This document shows positions 36,331-47,380 of a stretch of DNA of 64,000 nucleotides, one piece after another. The DNA is from Nymphalis io. Its lineage: Eukaryota; Arthropoda; Insecta; Lepidoptera; Nymphalidae. A program made the translations under genes and the position numbers. How positions within the stretch are numbered: position 1 is the stretch's first letter; each line of letters starts with the position of its first letter. The notes beneath the pieces were generated by a model. The model was given only the letters and a program-made list of their open reading frames with translations, was not told the DNA's origin and searched no databases. The stretch is taken from NCBI RefSeq assembly GCF_905147045.1, contig NC_065902.1, forward strand, positions 8,811,377 through 8,875,376, in the 5' to 3' direction.

Positions 36331-37142
36331 ATAGTCTAATTAAAAATGTTTATACTTTGATAACAGCAAAACGAAGATTGCCTTGAAATTTACTGTACGT
36401 TGGAAAATTACACCGTATCCCGCAACTTGTAATTAAATTACGTTCGTCGACATGTCAAGTAAATGTAATTTTAGCGAGTTTATTGCTCGTTTCGAATACA
36501 AATTCTTGATACAATACGATACACATTATTGACTTTACAGGGATGAACGATATAACTGCTTTATTATCCAACTTTGGGTACACTCAAAGGTCCTTGTTAC
36601 AAACGAGAATTGAATTAGGAGCTCACGGTCTTACTTGTAATATTTGTTTTGTGATTAATTTAACAATGTTGTCTTCTTCTTTCGAATGTCAAATCAATTA
36701 TGACAGAAAGGCAGAAATCAATGTTAAACGCCATTCTTATAACACTATATTTTTAAGTGAGGGCGTTAATTTTTATTTATTACTTAATTTACAAATTTTA
36801 CTTATCAAATATATTGCAAAATTATTGCTTTTAAAAGGAAAAAGTATTAGGACGATTTCACAAATTATTTTATTGAACACATCAAAGAAGGCCGCTGTCT
36901 TTATTTGACCTAAATTATTTACGATTTTCCAACAACATATTGCTCATTATATAATTTGATGTAAAATCGATCAATAGAAACTCGACACATAATAGCAGAA
37001 CATCTCTAATTACTCAATGTTCTAGTTATGTGAATGACTTTTGTTTTGATATCGATATTGTATATTTTTTTAAGAATACAAATATAAACCTTGGAAAAAT
37101 GTAGGTATACCATATAATTGCATTTCCGTAACCGTACCGTAC
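36331..37142. other. Unassigned stretch with one longer frame
   Basis: A 121-codon plus-strand frame at 36543-36908 follows a splice-acceptor-like tttacag, but it is rich in Leu, Ile, Asn and Lys as chance AT-rich frames are and has no recognisable domain. Not called as a gene. Confidence 0.4.
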
Positions 37143-37447
37143 CGTAACAGCCTGTGAATGTCCCACTGCTGGGCTAAAGGCCTCCTCTCCTCTTTTTGAG
37201 AAGAAGGTTTGGAGCTTATTCCACCACGCTGCTCCAATGCGGGTTGGTAGAATACACATGTGGCAGATTTTCAGTGAAATTAGACACATGCAGGTTTCCT
37301 CACGATGTTTTCCTTCACCGTAAAGCACGAGATGAATTATAATCACAAATTAAGCACATGAAAATTCAGTGGTGCTTGCCCGGGTTTGAACCCACGATCA
37401 TCGGTTAAGATTCACGCGTTCTTACCACAGGGCCATCTCAGCTTTTT
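37143..37447 (-). repeat. SINE A, full-length copy with 12-bp target-site duplication
   Basis: Complete reverse complement of SINE A. The duplication taattgcatttc is perfect at 37115-37126 and 37448-37459. Between the SINE body and the left duplication the tail is a short repeat of tacgg units (accgtaccgtaccgtaac on the plus strand), so this family ends in short tandem repeats and not in poly(A). Confidence 0.96.
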
Positions 37448-37497
37448 TAATTGCATTTCTCATCATTCATTTAACAGGGAGTCCTGGTCTCCTCGGT

Positions 37498-37533
37498 ATG
37501 TCGTATATACGTGTCAAAACGTATATACGACAT
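37498..37533. repeat. Perfect 15-bp hairpin
   Basis: Arms atgtcgtatatacgt (37498-37512) and acgtatatacgacat (37519-37533) enclose a 6-base loop gtcaaa. It lies about 40 bases beyond the SINE A duplication. It is too short for a typical animal pre-miRNA. Confidence 0.85.
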
Positions 37534-37877
37534 GAGATGATTTCACTTTGACCAAGTCATGAAAAAAAAATTGCATTTCATTTACTTTAATTTTATTTCA
37601 AATAATGACCAATCTAAATCATTTGTCAAACTTTGAGCCAAACATATAAACTTCCTTATTAACCAAAAAAATATTCATATAATTTATTTTTTTTAACCAA
37701 AACAGAAAGTATTTGTATTTAAAAGTAATTATAAATCCTTTTCGAATTATACATTAATTTTATATATTAAAAATATATTCCTTTATCAAAAGTACTATAC
37801 TATAACGGCTGTAATCATGTTTAAAAGTAAAAAATAGTACATGTCGATAGTATTAGTATAATATTAATTATCGTTAA

Positions 37878-38224
37878 TAAGCCGAGATGGCCTAGTGGTT
37901 AGAACGCGTGAATCTTAACCGATCATCGTGGGTTCAAACCCGGGTAAGCACCACTGAATTTTCATGTGCTTAATTTGTGATTATAATTCATTTCGTGCTT
38001 GACGGTGAAGGAAAACATCGTGAGGAAACCTGCATGTGTCTAATTTCATTGAAATTATGTCACATGTGTATTCTACCAACCCGCATTAGAGCAGCGTGGT
38101 GGAATAAGCTCTAAACCTTCTCCTCAAAAAGGGAGAGGAGGCCTTAGCCCAGCAGTGGGACATTAACAGGCTGTTACTACAGTAACAGCCTGTTAATGTC
38201 CCACTGCTGTCCCACTGTACTGTT
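37878..38224 (+). repeat. SINE A, full-length copy ending in an inverted copy of its tail
   Basis: A complete plus-strand SINE A (to 38178) is followed by its own last 29 bases in reverse complement (38181-38209), two bases apart, and then a partial repeat of the tgtcccactg block. The perfect 11-bp target-site duplication attatcgttaa at 37867-37877 and 38225-38235 encloses both, so the inverted piece came in with the insertion. Confidence 0.95.
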
Positions 38225-38414
38225 ATTATCGTTAAAATACGATCACTTGTCGTGACATCCTTACTTTTGAGTCTTCTATATAATTACAGTGTAGGTAATA
38301 TTAATAACGGTATTCCGCTCTATTTTATATTTTTTTAACGTTTAATATTTATTACTTTAAAAAAATCACAATTAATTTGTAAAAGTTCAACTAATTATAT
38401 CCTAACCAATATTA

Positions 38415-38545
38415 TAAATGTTTATTTGTCACGCATTCAAATCTTAGCTACTCAACCGATTATTATGATATTTTGCACACACGTCAGAACATAGGATACG
38501 TAACACCCCTCAAATTCGGTAAAAGCCGCAAGCGGAAACTAGTGA
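38415..38545. repeat. Remnant of a common lepidopteran dispersed repeat
   Basis: Blocks agctactcaaccgattattatgat, cut short here to actcaaccgattattatgat, then ttttgcacacacgtcagaac, ataggatac and gcaagcggaaactagtgata are in familiar order for this high-copy repeat. Confidence 0.55.
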
Positions 38546-40691
38546 TAATATAATTTTGATAACATAACATGATCAGTACTGGCTATATTATCATAGCTGT
38601 TTTTAATACATTTTTGTTGACATTAATATTACCATCTCGAAAAAATCAAATGAATCGATGTATTAAGTACACAATTCAATAACATAATCATGCAACCCTT
38701 ATACAGTTAAATAATGAAGAGATTTTATAAATAGAAAAACATAAATATAATACAGGCATAGAAAAAAAAACTTAACTAACCCTATTATATTCGTAATAAT
38801 AGAAATGTTTTTGTAAATTGAACTCTTTTCACTTAGAATAGGGTCTAGATTTAAACATATTTATTCATACTTTCTATACTGGTTCTATTATGGCATCCGA
38901 TGGCTACCTTGTGAAGCTCGTGACCTTTAGTGACTAACGATTCAATTTCAGATCAAAAAGATACTAGATAGTTAGTAGTTATTCATTAACTTAAATATTA
39001 TTTGACTATTATTGCTCATTTTAGTAAAAACTTTAATACAGTACAATGGCCCGGTGCCAAATGGGTTAAATTAAAATAAAATTCAGTCAAATGTAAACCA
39101 CATATTGCATTTTATCAAATCATATAAAAAAATATTTGCGCAAAACAGTATAAACTTAACTTTACTAATACCAAAAATATTCTGCAATAAGGCATATGTC
39201 ATAGAAAGCAACCAATATCTGATCATTGTTTCTAACCCGATCACCAAAAGTACGGAGTTATTAACGTTGGCCCTTTTAGCACCAGACCTTAGAATCGTAG
39301 CGCAAACATAATATCAATTCTTGTAACGCAGGGGAAATGAATTTTGAAAATCGCTCTCATCTTTTTCAATACAACACGTCAATTGTTTATCACGTGATAA
39401 ATCGAATACGTATGTATTTTCCATACATTTTACCCATTTGAATAAACGAAATCAACAATATATAGATGGGCCTATATTATATAAATGTAATCTATATGAA
39501 CCATCTAGGCCCGCAGTAAACGTGACAGAAACGAAACGTTGAATTGAATCTTCTAACTATAAAAAATTGCTAACTTTCAATCACCGACTATGGAAATAAA
39601 GAAATATATTCGTATAATTTAGACTAAAATTCTATGGATAAATCAATGTATGATTACCAGTACAAACCAGACTAGCAAGAAATAATATATTCATACACCA
39701 CAAGAGCATAAGTTACTATCGAAGAGCGCCATTAACGATTTGCGGCCCGGTATCTTGGATGATTACGACCAATCATTCGTGATTGAAAACGACTATCTAT
39801 TTGAACACAGTCTGTGAGATCCTATAATATTGCTATATATTTTTTTCGCTCATGACTTCCCCCGCGAGGTAAAAGGGGGCAGATATTCGGTAAAGAGCAG
39901 CCTATCTCCTTTTTATTTTCTTCAAAGACAGCGAAAGCGCGTTGGAAAATTTGGTGACCTCGAACACAACAATCACCATGGTGTGATTGATGTGATGATG
40001 TGCCAACGGCACAGACAACACGTGTGTGCAGCTACAAATACAAGTAAAAAATATCATATCTAAATTTTATTTACATAGCATCTTTTGAAACCTTTTAAGT
40101 GGGTGTTTATTTAAATCACTTAAATACTGAATTCTCTCACGAATGACAAAATGATGATGTCAGATATCGATTTTGTCATTCGTAAGAAGATACATACATA
40201 TATACGGTATATAACGTCTGTGCATATAATTCTCGTCTAATTTTATTTATTGAATGAAATTTATGTATTAAAAAAAGGTACTATAATACTAAGAAAGGTA
40301 TTAACGCTATATACGTAAAAGTAAAAATTATTTAGTTATTAACAAGTACATACATCTCCAGGTTATATTCTTATTAAATGAAATGTGTTCTTCGCATTCA
40401 AAGATTTGCTCACTCAGACAATATAAAATAGAATAAATGTAATATCGCTTACCTTTTCACTGCAGCTGATATAAAAGATTGGAGTCACGGAGAATTTTCG
40501 ACCAACGTCTGTCAAGATTTGCCTGCGGAAGGAAAATGTGGAATAAAATAATTTTACATAAATCATTCGAATTTTTACATCGGAATTTTACCGACATTTC
40601 TGTGTTATTAAATTTTTTATTAATAGAATTATATATAACAAGGTGTTCCAACGAAATTATAATTATATTTACTTGACACAATTGCTTGCAG
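38546..40691. other. Unassigned stretch with hairpin
   Basis: A perfect 14-bp inverted repeat, acgaatgacaaaat (40139-40152) and attttgtcattcgt (40170-40183), may be the end of an unknown small element. The frame at 39830-40063 crosses a GC-richer patch but shows no domain. Confidence 0.45.
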
Positions 40692-40866
40692 GGAGAAGGC
40701 CCTGTCCTACCTCGCGGACCTACCTATCTGCGTCCCACACGGGGCACGCTTTCAACGTATGCTGGGTGTCCCAGTTCTAACTTGGAAAGCCTATTCCAAC
40801 AAGAGGAATAAAGACAAATACATAACTTTAAAATCTAATAAACGGCATATCACTGCTCTTTCATAA
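40692..40866 (+). CDS. Candidate 3' terminal exon, unknown protein
   Basis: A good splice-acceptor context (ttgcttgcag, ending at 40691) is followed by an open frame of 57 codons starting at 40693 and ending with a stop at 40864-40866. The first 30 residues, from EKALSYLADLPICVPHGARF onward, are encoded by clearly GC-richer DNA with ordinary codon use; the rest drifts to AT-rich, Lys/Asn-rich sequence. No ATG starts the frame, which is why an internal or terminal exon is the likeliest form if it is real. I recognise no family. An alternative is a transposon scrap or a conserved non-coding element. Confidence 0.25.
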
Positions 40867-41098
40867 TCTATGATATTAATTATGGATTCGCGATGTCGGT
40901 GTAGTTACTTTTTCTAACTTCTGTAGCGAAATTGAAGGGGCTGTAGGTAGTTAAGTAGAACAGTGTTCTGTTATAAATAAAGAAATATTAATCGAAACTG
41001 TTCGAAGTGTGTTCGTTGCTATAATCAAACCGCATAGAATATGAAAATTTGAAGTTTGTTTGTTTGATTACGCTGCTGCATACGCTGCTGAAAATCAT

Positions 41099-41275
41099 TG
41101 AGCATGCAGGTTACCTCATATTAGCTTCCTCCACCAACAAGCACGAGATTAATTATAAAAAACAAATTAAATATAAAAACAAATGATAACTCTGTACTGC
41201 TTGACTGGGTTTGAGCCTGTAGTCTTCGGTGATTTACATGCCGTCATATTCTATCCACTAGTACATCTGGGTTCA
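41099..41275 (-). repeat. Old SINE A copy, 5' half
   Basis: Decayed reverse-complement blocks: gagcatgcaggttacctcat, caagcacgagattaattata, ctgcttgactgggtttgagc and a damaged head ending ctagtacatctggg. Confidence 0.7.
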
Positions 41276-42029
41276 TTATAATTTGACTTTAAGAAAAAAT
41301 TAATTTAAGTACCAAAATTTTATTATTTACGCAATATTCTCGCAGCAACTGAAGTTTTATAACCCATTTCATAGCTCTCGAAATTTTGGTTTTAGAGAAT
41401 CATTTCAACAATTTTCAACATTCACTCTTGCGGAATAGCACGAGTCTAAAACTTAAACTACCAAAGAGAAAACGCGAATTTATGCTTCGTTCATTAAAAA
41501 AATAAACGTTCATTATTAACTGACTTTAAAAGTATTTTATGTTAATAATTAATCAACTGCGTTCTATTGTTATTTGTACCTAGTATCAAATAACAATAGC
41601 CTTTAGAAACATTAAACATAATATTTTTAACTTTTTTTAATTTTAATAATAACCGTTAGTTCAATTTAATGAAAACTGAATAAAATGTTTATTACGATAT
41701 TATACGTTATATTATTTTTTCAAATTATGAGTGAAGAATAAACCATTTATATATATGGGTATTATCAGCTACCCTTCTTTAAAATAAAATTTACAGAATT
41801 GAAATCTAGGGATCTGAAGTGATTGCGTAATGTCAATCGAATGTATGTTTCTGGCCTAACAGAACAGGGTACAGGCCTGCCTAATACCCATTCATCAATT
41901 GTACAACAGTCAAACAGTATTATTTTGTATAACAAAATACACTATTTTGTTTTACTTCCTATTACTTCTTACTATGATTGGCTTCGCATCGATGGTGTTA
42001 AAATTATTTATATTTCTTACAGAGCCAAT
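41276..42029. other. Unassigned AT-rich stretch
   Basis: It contains a 13-bp hairpin, ctattgttatttg (41564-41576) with caaataacaatag (41587-41599). No gene or named repeat. Confidence 0.45.
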
Positions 42030-42170
42030 GTCTCACGGATTTTGAGAGACAGGGAATAGGGAATGCACCTGTGTTTGGGCATTCACTTGTGCACTATAAT
42101 ATGTCCTCCATAGTTGGCTAGCCTCCCTTGAGACTGTCGTCGGTCCGAGACCGAAATCGGTCAGGGGACA
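42030..42170 (+). repeat. SINE B copy, 3' part
   Basis: The stretch gaatgcacctgtgtttgggc, tgcactataatatgtcctcc, atagttggctagcctccctt and gaccgaaatcggtcagggga matches the 3' half of SINE B at 61870-61985. The head is missing. Confidence 0.8.
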
Positions 42171-43820
42171 TATACATATTAGATTTTAATGAAAATTAAT
42201 ATAAAAAATCACATTATCTGAAGGTAATTAAAATATTAAGTCCAATATCAATACCAAAAAAATGTAAAAAAATCACTATAAATTATCCCTTACGCGGAAC
42301 AGCAAAATGTGTTAAAGAAAAATAACGAATTCAGTTTAACGACCACGGTGTAATTTCATGCTATCGCCATGAATAATACAGATTATATCAATTAAGTTTA
42401 CAAATTAATATCGCTTATCGAATTTAATTATTAAGTATCACGAATCACCTCATAATTTACCACTGGAAATGAGAATACATTATTAATTAATATGATATAT
42501 TGCAATGTTCCCACTTCTATAGTTACACTCATTACATAAGTGAATTGCACTCTTCATTTATTTTGTTACCGCATTTCTATATTATTTGTATAAAATATAA
42601 AATCCTACTCGCATTAAATATTCTCTTCCGACACTTCCTATTCTATACATATATATTTATATTACATTTGGAAGACTGGCAGGTCCATCTGGTGGTAAAA
42701 CGTGTTCGCCTATAATTTTTTATATGTATGCAGGTATGAAAATACCTCTCCAATATTTGTTATTACGCCGGAACATAGCAATACAAGAACGAAAGACGAA
42801 ACGACTGATGAAAGTACCTTCCAGACGAACATACATAAAGCTCTCCGACTCACTTCGTTTATTCCTATAAATAATATATCGTGCCTTAGACAAAACGCAC
42901 GTTGAAGTGGAATCTTTTCTTACATAATATGGTTACTTATGTACAACGTTGGAATGAACGTGATCTCACGCCTCATGGGATTTATTGCTAAGTAGGAAAA
43001 AATATTGCCTACATTACGGTGGGCGCAGTACTTATGTTACATTCTTACGCAGGCACTTGTCAGATACGCTTGCTTAAGACGTCCTGCGAAAAGATATGTT
43101 TGCCACTAATAAATGTTATTTTATATGGAGGATTTCATCGCACAAGTTTTCATTCTACACATATAACCTTCTTCTTAGTGTTTTAAAAATATTTTTGAAT
43201 ATTTTTTCATAAAACATTTTAATTGTTCATGTAAGTTTCCTTACTACGTTATCATCTTGTTATACAATCTTTGAACGTTGGATTGGAATAGAAAATATTT
43301 TTGTTTGCTTCATCTATTAAAGTAAATATAAAATGCAGAAAAATCGTTCTATTTAATAATTATTAAATAGTATGCATTGTTCAAAGCATTAAATTAAGTG
43401 GTATTTCACGAAATGATTCGTTACAAAAGACTTAAGATAGCCATAAGACTATTTGCTGAATTGGGTACTTGTAACGAGATATCTTGAACTCCTGACGGTA
43501 TCAATTCAATCTTAGGTTGACATCCAATTTGTCCGAATCTTTCAGGTTATAAATCTAAAAAGGAAACGAGATTCATCTATTTTTATTGTTCTTCTTTCAT
43601 TCTAAGCAAAAGGAACTTTTTTGAATACTTGATATTGATATTGAATATTATTTATCACTTGAACAACAGGACATTCATTGTATATGATTTAATTGCCATT
43701 TGATATGTTGAATTAAGAACACATTAAAAATAGTTAAATAGACAGCAGGATATTTTTTCAGTAGTAATTGATTTTTCTTAACAAATATAATTCAAACCCA
43801 ACTATTATAATCTAATTTAG
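42171..43820. other. Unassigned stretch
   Basis: No gene or repeat is recognised. The patch at about 42930-43095 is GC-richer. The 71- and 67-codon frames at 42500-42905 are not supported. Confidence 0.45.
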
Positions 43821-44237
43821 AAGCATCAGCAAAACAGCAGAAAAACTTACAGCAATAGATTGTCAAAAATCTACCATCAATTCGGGACGAAATACTTCAG
43901 ACATGAGCATAACTGGCGAAAGAAACGCAGCATTTTGGGACCCTATCAAGATCCAGGCATCCAAACGCGATATACACAAAACCGTATGAAAATGACCGAA
44001 CGCTTTTGGGTCACAAACAACTATACACAGGTAATGTGGGTCAAGTGGAACGCGTCGATAAAAAACGGTTGGCGACCAAGGCATCATGTTTTGCTTCGTA
44101 AGCCTATTACATTTCGGTCGCAGAGGGCTCGTAAATATGTTAACAGGCTAGTGGACAGTCGACTAAGTGCCAGTTTGAGCCACAAGTTACTTAGGCATGA
44201 TCTATTGCATGTTAAGTACATGACAACATTATTTTAG
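43821..44237 (+). CDS. Candidate coding remnant, unknown protein
   Basis: An unbroken frame of 138 codons runs from after a stop at 43818-43820 to the TAG at 44235-44237, in DNA clearly less AT-rich than its flanks. It has no ATG near its start, is rich in basic and aromatic residues (for example FGTKYFRHEHNWRKKRS) and ends in a RLSASLSHKLLRHDLLHVK segment. A strong donor-like cacag/gtaatg lies inside at about 44025-44036, and acceptor-like ag sites precede it near 43840 and 43852, so a spliced exon ending there is another reading. I recognise no domain, and an antisense 74-codon frame overlaps. It may be a decayed transposon gene. Confidence 0.25.
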   Translation, partial: KHQQNSRKTYSNRLSKIYHQFGTKYFRHEHNWRKKRSILGPYQDPGIQTRYTQNRMKMTERFWVTNNYTQVMWVKWNASIKNGWRPRHHVLLRKPITFRSQRARKYVNRLVDSRLSASLSHKLLRHDLLHVKYMTTLF

Positions 44238-44547
44238 TATCGTTTGAAGTTAGTTTTTTATTCCACTAGACAATTGAATTGTCAAATTTTTGTTGATATG
44301 GAGAGTTATTTCGTGCATTATAAATTTCAATGTGTGTAGATGATACGTTATTTAATATTTAATTAACACACGAATAGAGTTAAAAGAATAACTGGTTTCA
44401 ATAATATTAAATAAAAACATAGAAAAGGCAATTGACACTACAAACATATCACGTACTCACACCGACACAAGAATGCTCGTGTTCACACACGTACATGTGT
44501 ATGTAGAATACATACCAGACTGGTGATTTTAATGATAGAAGGACTCA

Positions 44548-44695
44548 GTGAAGGCTCGCTCGGTATGGTTCTAACCACTCACCGGCATTGTACCGCCAAA
44601 CGGCAATACATCCTATTACTTGTATTTCGGTATCTTGGATGAGTGTACCAACGTATACAAGTACAACTACCATCGTATACCTCCAATCTCCAAAG
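44548..44695 (+). repeat. Old element C copy
   Basis: The blocks gaaggctcgctcggtatggt, ctaaccactcaccggcattg, taccgccaaacggcaataca and ttggatgagtgtacc line up with the first half of element C in the plus direction with heavy divergence. Confidence 0.5.
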
Positions 44696-45758
44696 GTACA
44701 ATAAATTTAAATTCCATAAATAGTTACGAATTAGCAACGCTATTTATTATTGACTAGAGTCTATTACAAAGACAACATGAAAATAAAACCAACCACTTCA
44801 ACAATATAAATAAAAAAAATAAAAATATCAAATTTCATTTTTATTACTTATGAGTAACAAAAGATTTAACAATAGAGACGCCGCAGTGTCAAGTCTATTA
44901 TTATTAGTCAATCAAGTATACGTAGGAGTACCTATAAGCGACTAAGGCTTAAGGTTAAAGGTCGCCGGTGAAAGTATAAAAGACGGTATTTTGCTGTATC
45001 CCATCCTTAGTTAGCTTAAGGTCAGGTTTGATTATTCAAAATATTTGACCTTAGATATATTTCTTACATTTCTAATTATGATTTCATAAATCTAGGCTGC
45101 GCACTATAATTTATGTCAAAATGTTATTACTATAATACGGTAATAAAACATTTTCACATATGCCAATTATATTAAAAGTTCATATTAAAAGATCATTAAT
45201 ATTCTGCCGTATACTCGACATAATTAATGTCGAGTTTAATATATATAAAAAAATAATGCTCGTTTTTGTTCGTATTCTATGCATACACGCATCATTCATC
45301 CCATTGAGATGAAACTTATGCAGCTGTTGTTGGCATATGCATGAAGGTTTTTAGTACAATCAACATAAAATACGAGCCGAAAAGAATAGTTAAAAAAGAT
45401 CATTAGAAGGTTTCAACGCGTGCCAGGAATAAGATAGCTCAAATTTTAAATGTTAGAACATCTACAATCAGCATTCATTTGTTTTTATCCAAAATACAAC
45501 TATAGATTCAACGTAATTAACAATAATATAGATGTATGAGATACAACTTATTAACTTTCTTATCAGTTCTTTTCTATGTGAATTATTGACGTTCAACCGA
45601 TGACACCATTGTGTTTAATTGTATTATTAAACGTCAATTCAAAAACGTATCCAAAAAACTGAGTAAAATAATAAGAAGTATTTTTTTTTCAAGCTAGTGT
45701 AACTTTAAATATTTTTTTAACTGTCTATGATGAATCAAAACTTATATATATATTTTTT
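44696..45758. other. Unassigned AT-rich stretch
   Basis: A short hairpin, actcgacat (45213-45221) with atgtcgagt (45227-45235), is the only structure noted. No gene or repeat is recognised. Confidence 0.45.
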
Positions 45759-45770
45759 AATATCTTTCAT

Positions 45771-46621
45771 TCCTTCAAAATTTCGCAGAATTCTTTAGCA
45801 GGTTCTATAGAATTCTATAACAGAAGCTTTGTCTTATGTTGCTGACATTCCGTGCCAAGATATAGTTATTTTGTCGGACTCGAACAACATGTGGCTCGGT
45901 GTGCCTCGACTGTGCGAGGATTTCCGACAGCCTATTCTGTCATGCAATCTCTGTATGAAATGATTGCACAAAATAGAAAAGTCATACTGCAGTGGATACC
46001 TTCACATGCCGGCCACCATTCCAGTAAATGAAAAAGTTGACGCCTTAGTTCGAAACGCAACAACAGAAAGAAGAATGAAGAGATTGACTGTGTGCCATAT
46101 TTTTCAGAAATACTAGGTTCGTTGAAGGATATATATTGGAAGGAATGGAAACAGTATTTTGACGAAAGAGCCTTAAGTAAAGGAATATGGTACAAAACTA
46201 TTTAGCCTACTTTATCGGGGTGCCTGGTTTGCCGGCAGCGGTTTGGGTGGACAAGATATTGTCACAGCACATAGGCTCCGATCCGGACACATTCCATTGA
46301 ACGGAATCGGTTTCCTAATGAAGAAACTTGAGTCGCCAGTGTGCACAGAATGCAACCGAGTAGAGGATACCTTTCATGTATTAGTGGAATGTGTGCGGAT
46401 TGAACCTGAAAGAGTCCTCTTTTTTATGCAACATCCTGGACATAATTTGAATAATGTGGTATTTAATAGTATACTGGCCTCACCAACTTCTGAAGAGGCC
46501 AGGAAAATTTATAAAATAGTGTTATGTTATTTAAAGCGACGTAGTTAATTTGGTAGGAACGATGGAGGTGACGTGGTCATTGTGTGACAAAACCTCCGAT
46601 TAAATTCTATAAAGAAAAAAA
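45771..46621 (+). mobile_element. R1-like LINE, 3' half with RNase H and CCHC remnants
   Basis: Conceptual translation in several frames gives, in order: an RNase H-like strand DIVILSDS; a block with LQWIPSHAG in one frame and NEKVDALVRNATT in another, matching the WIPSHxGxxGNExADxxAR motif of LINE RNase H domains; and a 101-codon open frame (46243-46548) with TAHRLRSGHIPLN and a CCHC zinc knuckle, CTECNRVEDTFHVLVEC. This order is typical of R1-type and related LINEs. Frameshifts and stops break it, and the reverse transcriptase is missing (5' truncation). A short 3' UTR ends in an A-rich tract at 46609-46623. The perfect 12-bp duplication aatatctttcat flanks it at 45759-45770 and 46622-46633. 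Confidence 0.88.
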
Positions 46622-46633
46622 AATATCTTTCAT

Positions 46634-47309
46634 GTGTTTTTTGTCAATCGTTGCTTGCACCACCGAAAAGAAATACCTACTCAAATCTTGGCGTAATTTA
46701 ACACGGTGATCATTTAAGGCCAGGGTCAATTTAAGATGTTCTAATGAATAGATTTAATAGGCACGAATAAAACAATATTGATCCCAACTAATATTTCATA
46801 TAAAATTATATTTTATACTCTTACCACATTAAATGCAAACAGAACCATTTAAAATAATTCGAGGAAGTTCAAGCTACACGATTATCTGTATTTGTCCAGT
46901 CAACATAATCAAAATCATATTGGCGCAGCATATCCATCCACCTCAATCGCCAAATTTTATAATTATTTTTAACAAACTCATTGATTGATATTAAAAGTTT
47001 CGATCTGATAGACATTAAGGGGAATTTAAATTCGATTCAATCAATTTAAATCAAATTCTTGTTATCGACCTATGTCTTTTTTTAAAAATAAAAGAGAAAT
47101 TGTATGAATCGATGATTGATTTAAGATTCTGATAGCAGTTGAATTTTCAAAGCAGTTGGCATTCAAATAAGTCTAGTTGAATGCTTCAGAAACACATTTT
47201 GCACTTGCGCAATGTGAAAATTCTATGGATTTAAATTTGGAACGCATCTAGATCAGTAGATAGAATGAGAAAATTCCAGTTGAATTGGCTTTTATTTATA
47301 ATGAGACAC
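46634..47309. other. Unassigned AT-rich stretch
   Basis: AT-rich unique-looking sequence between the LINE and a SINE A scrap. Nothing else is recognised. Confidence 0.5.
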
Positions 47310-47380
47310 CTTCCTTCTCCTCAAAAGGGAAAGGAGGCTTTAGCTCCCCAGCAGTGATATTAACCGTCTGTTACTATAAT
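47310..47380 (+). repeat. SINE A 3' scrap
   Basis: The stretch ccttctcctcaaaagggaaa, ggaggctttagctccccagc and ccgtctgttacta is the last 70 bases of SINE A with changes. Confidence 0.75.

Noticed and set aside
36543..36908. 121-codon plus-strand frame after an acceptor-like site
   Set aside because: Residue use is what AT-rich chance frames give (Leu, Ile, Asn, Lys), and nothing in it is recognisable.
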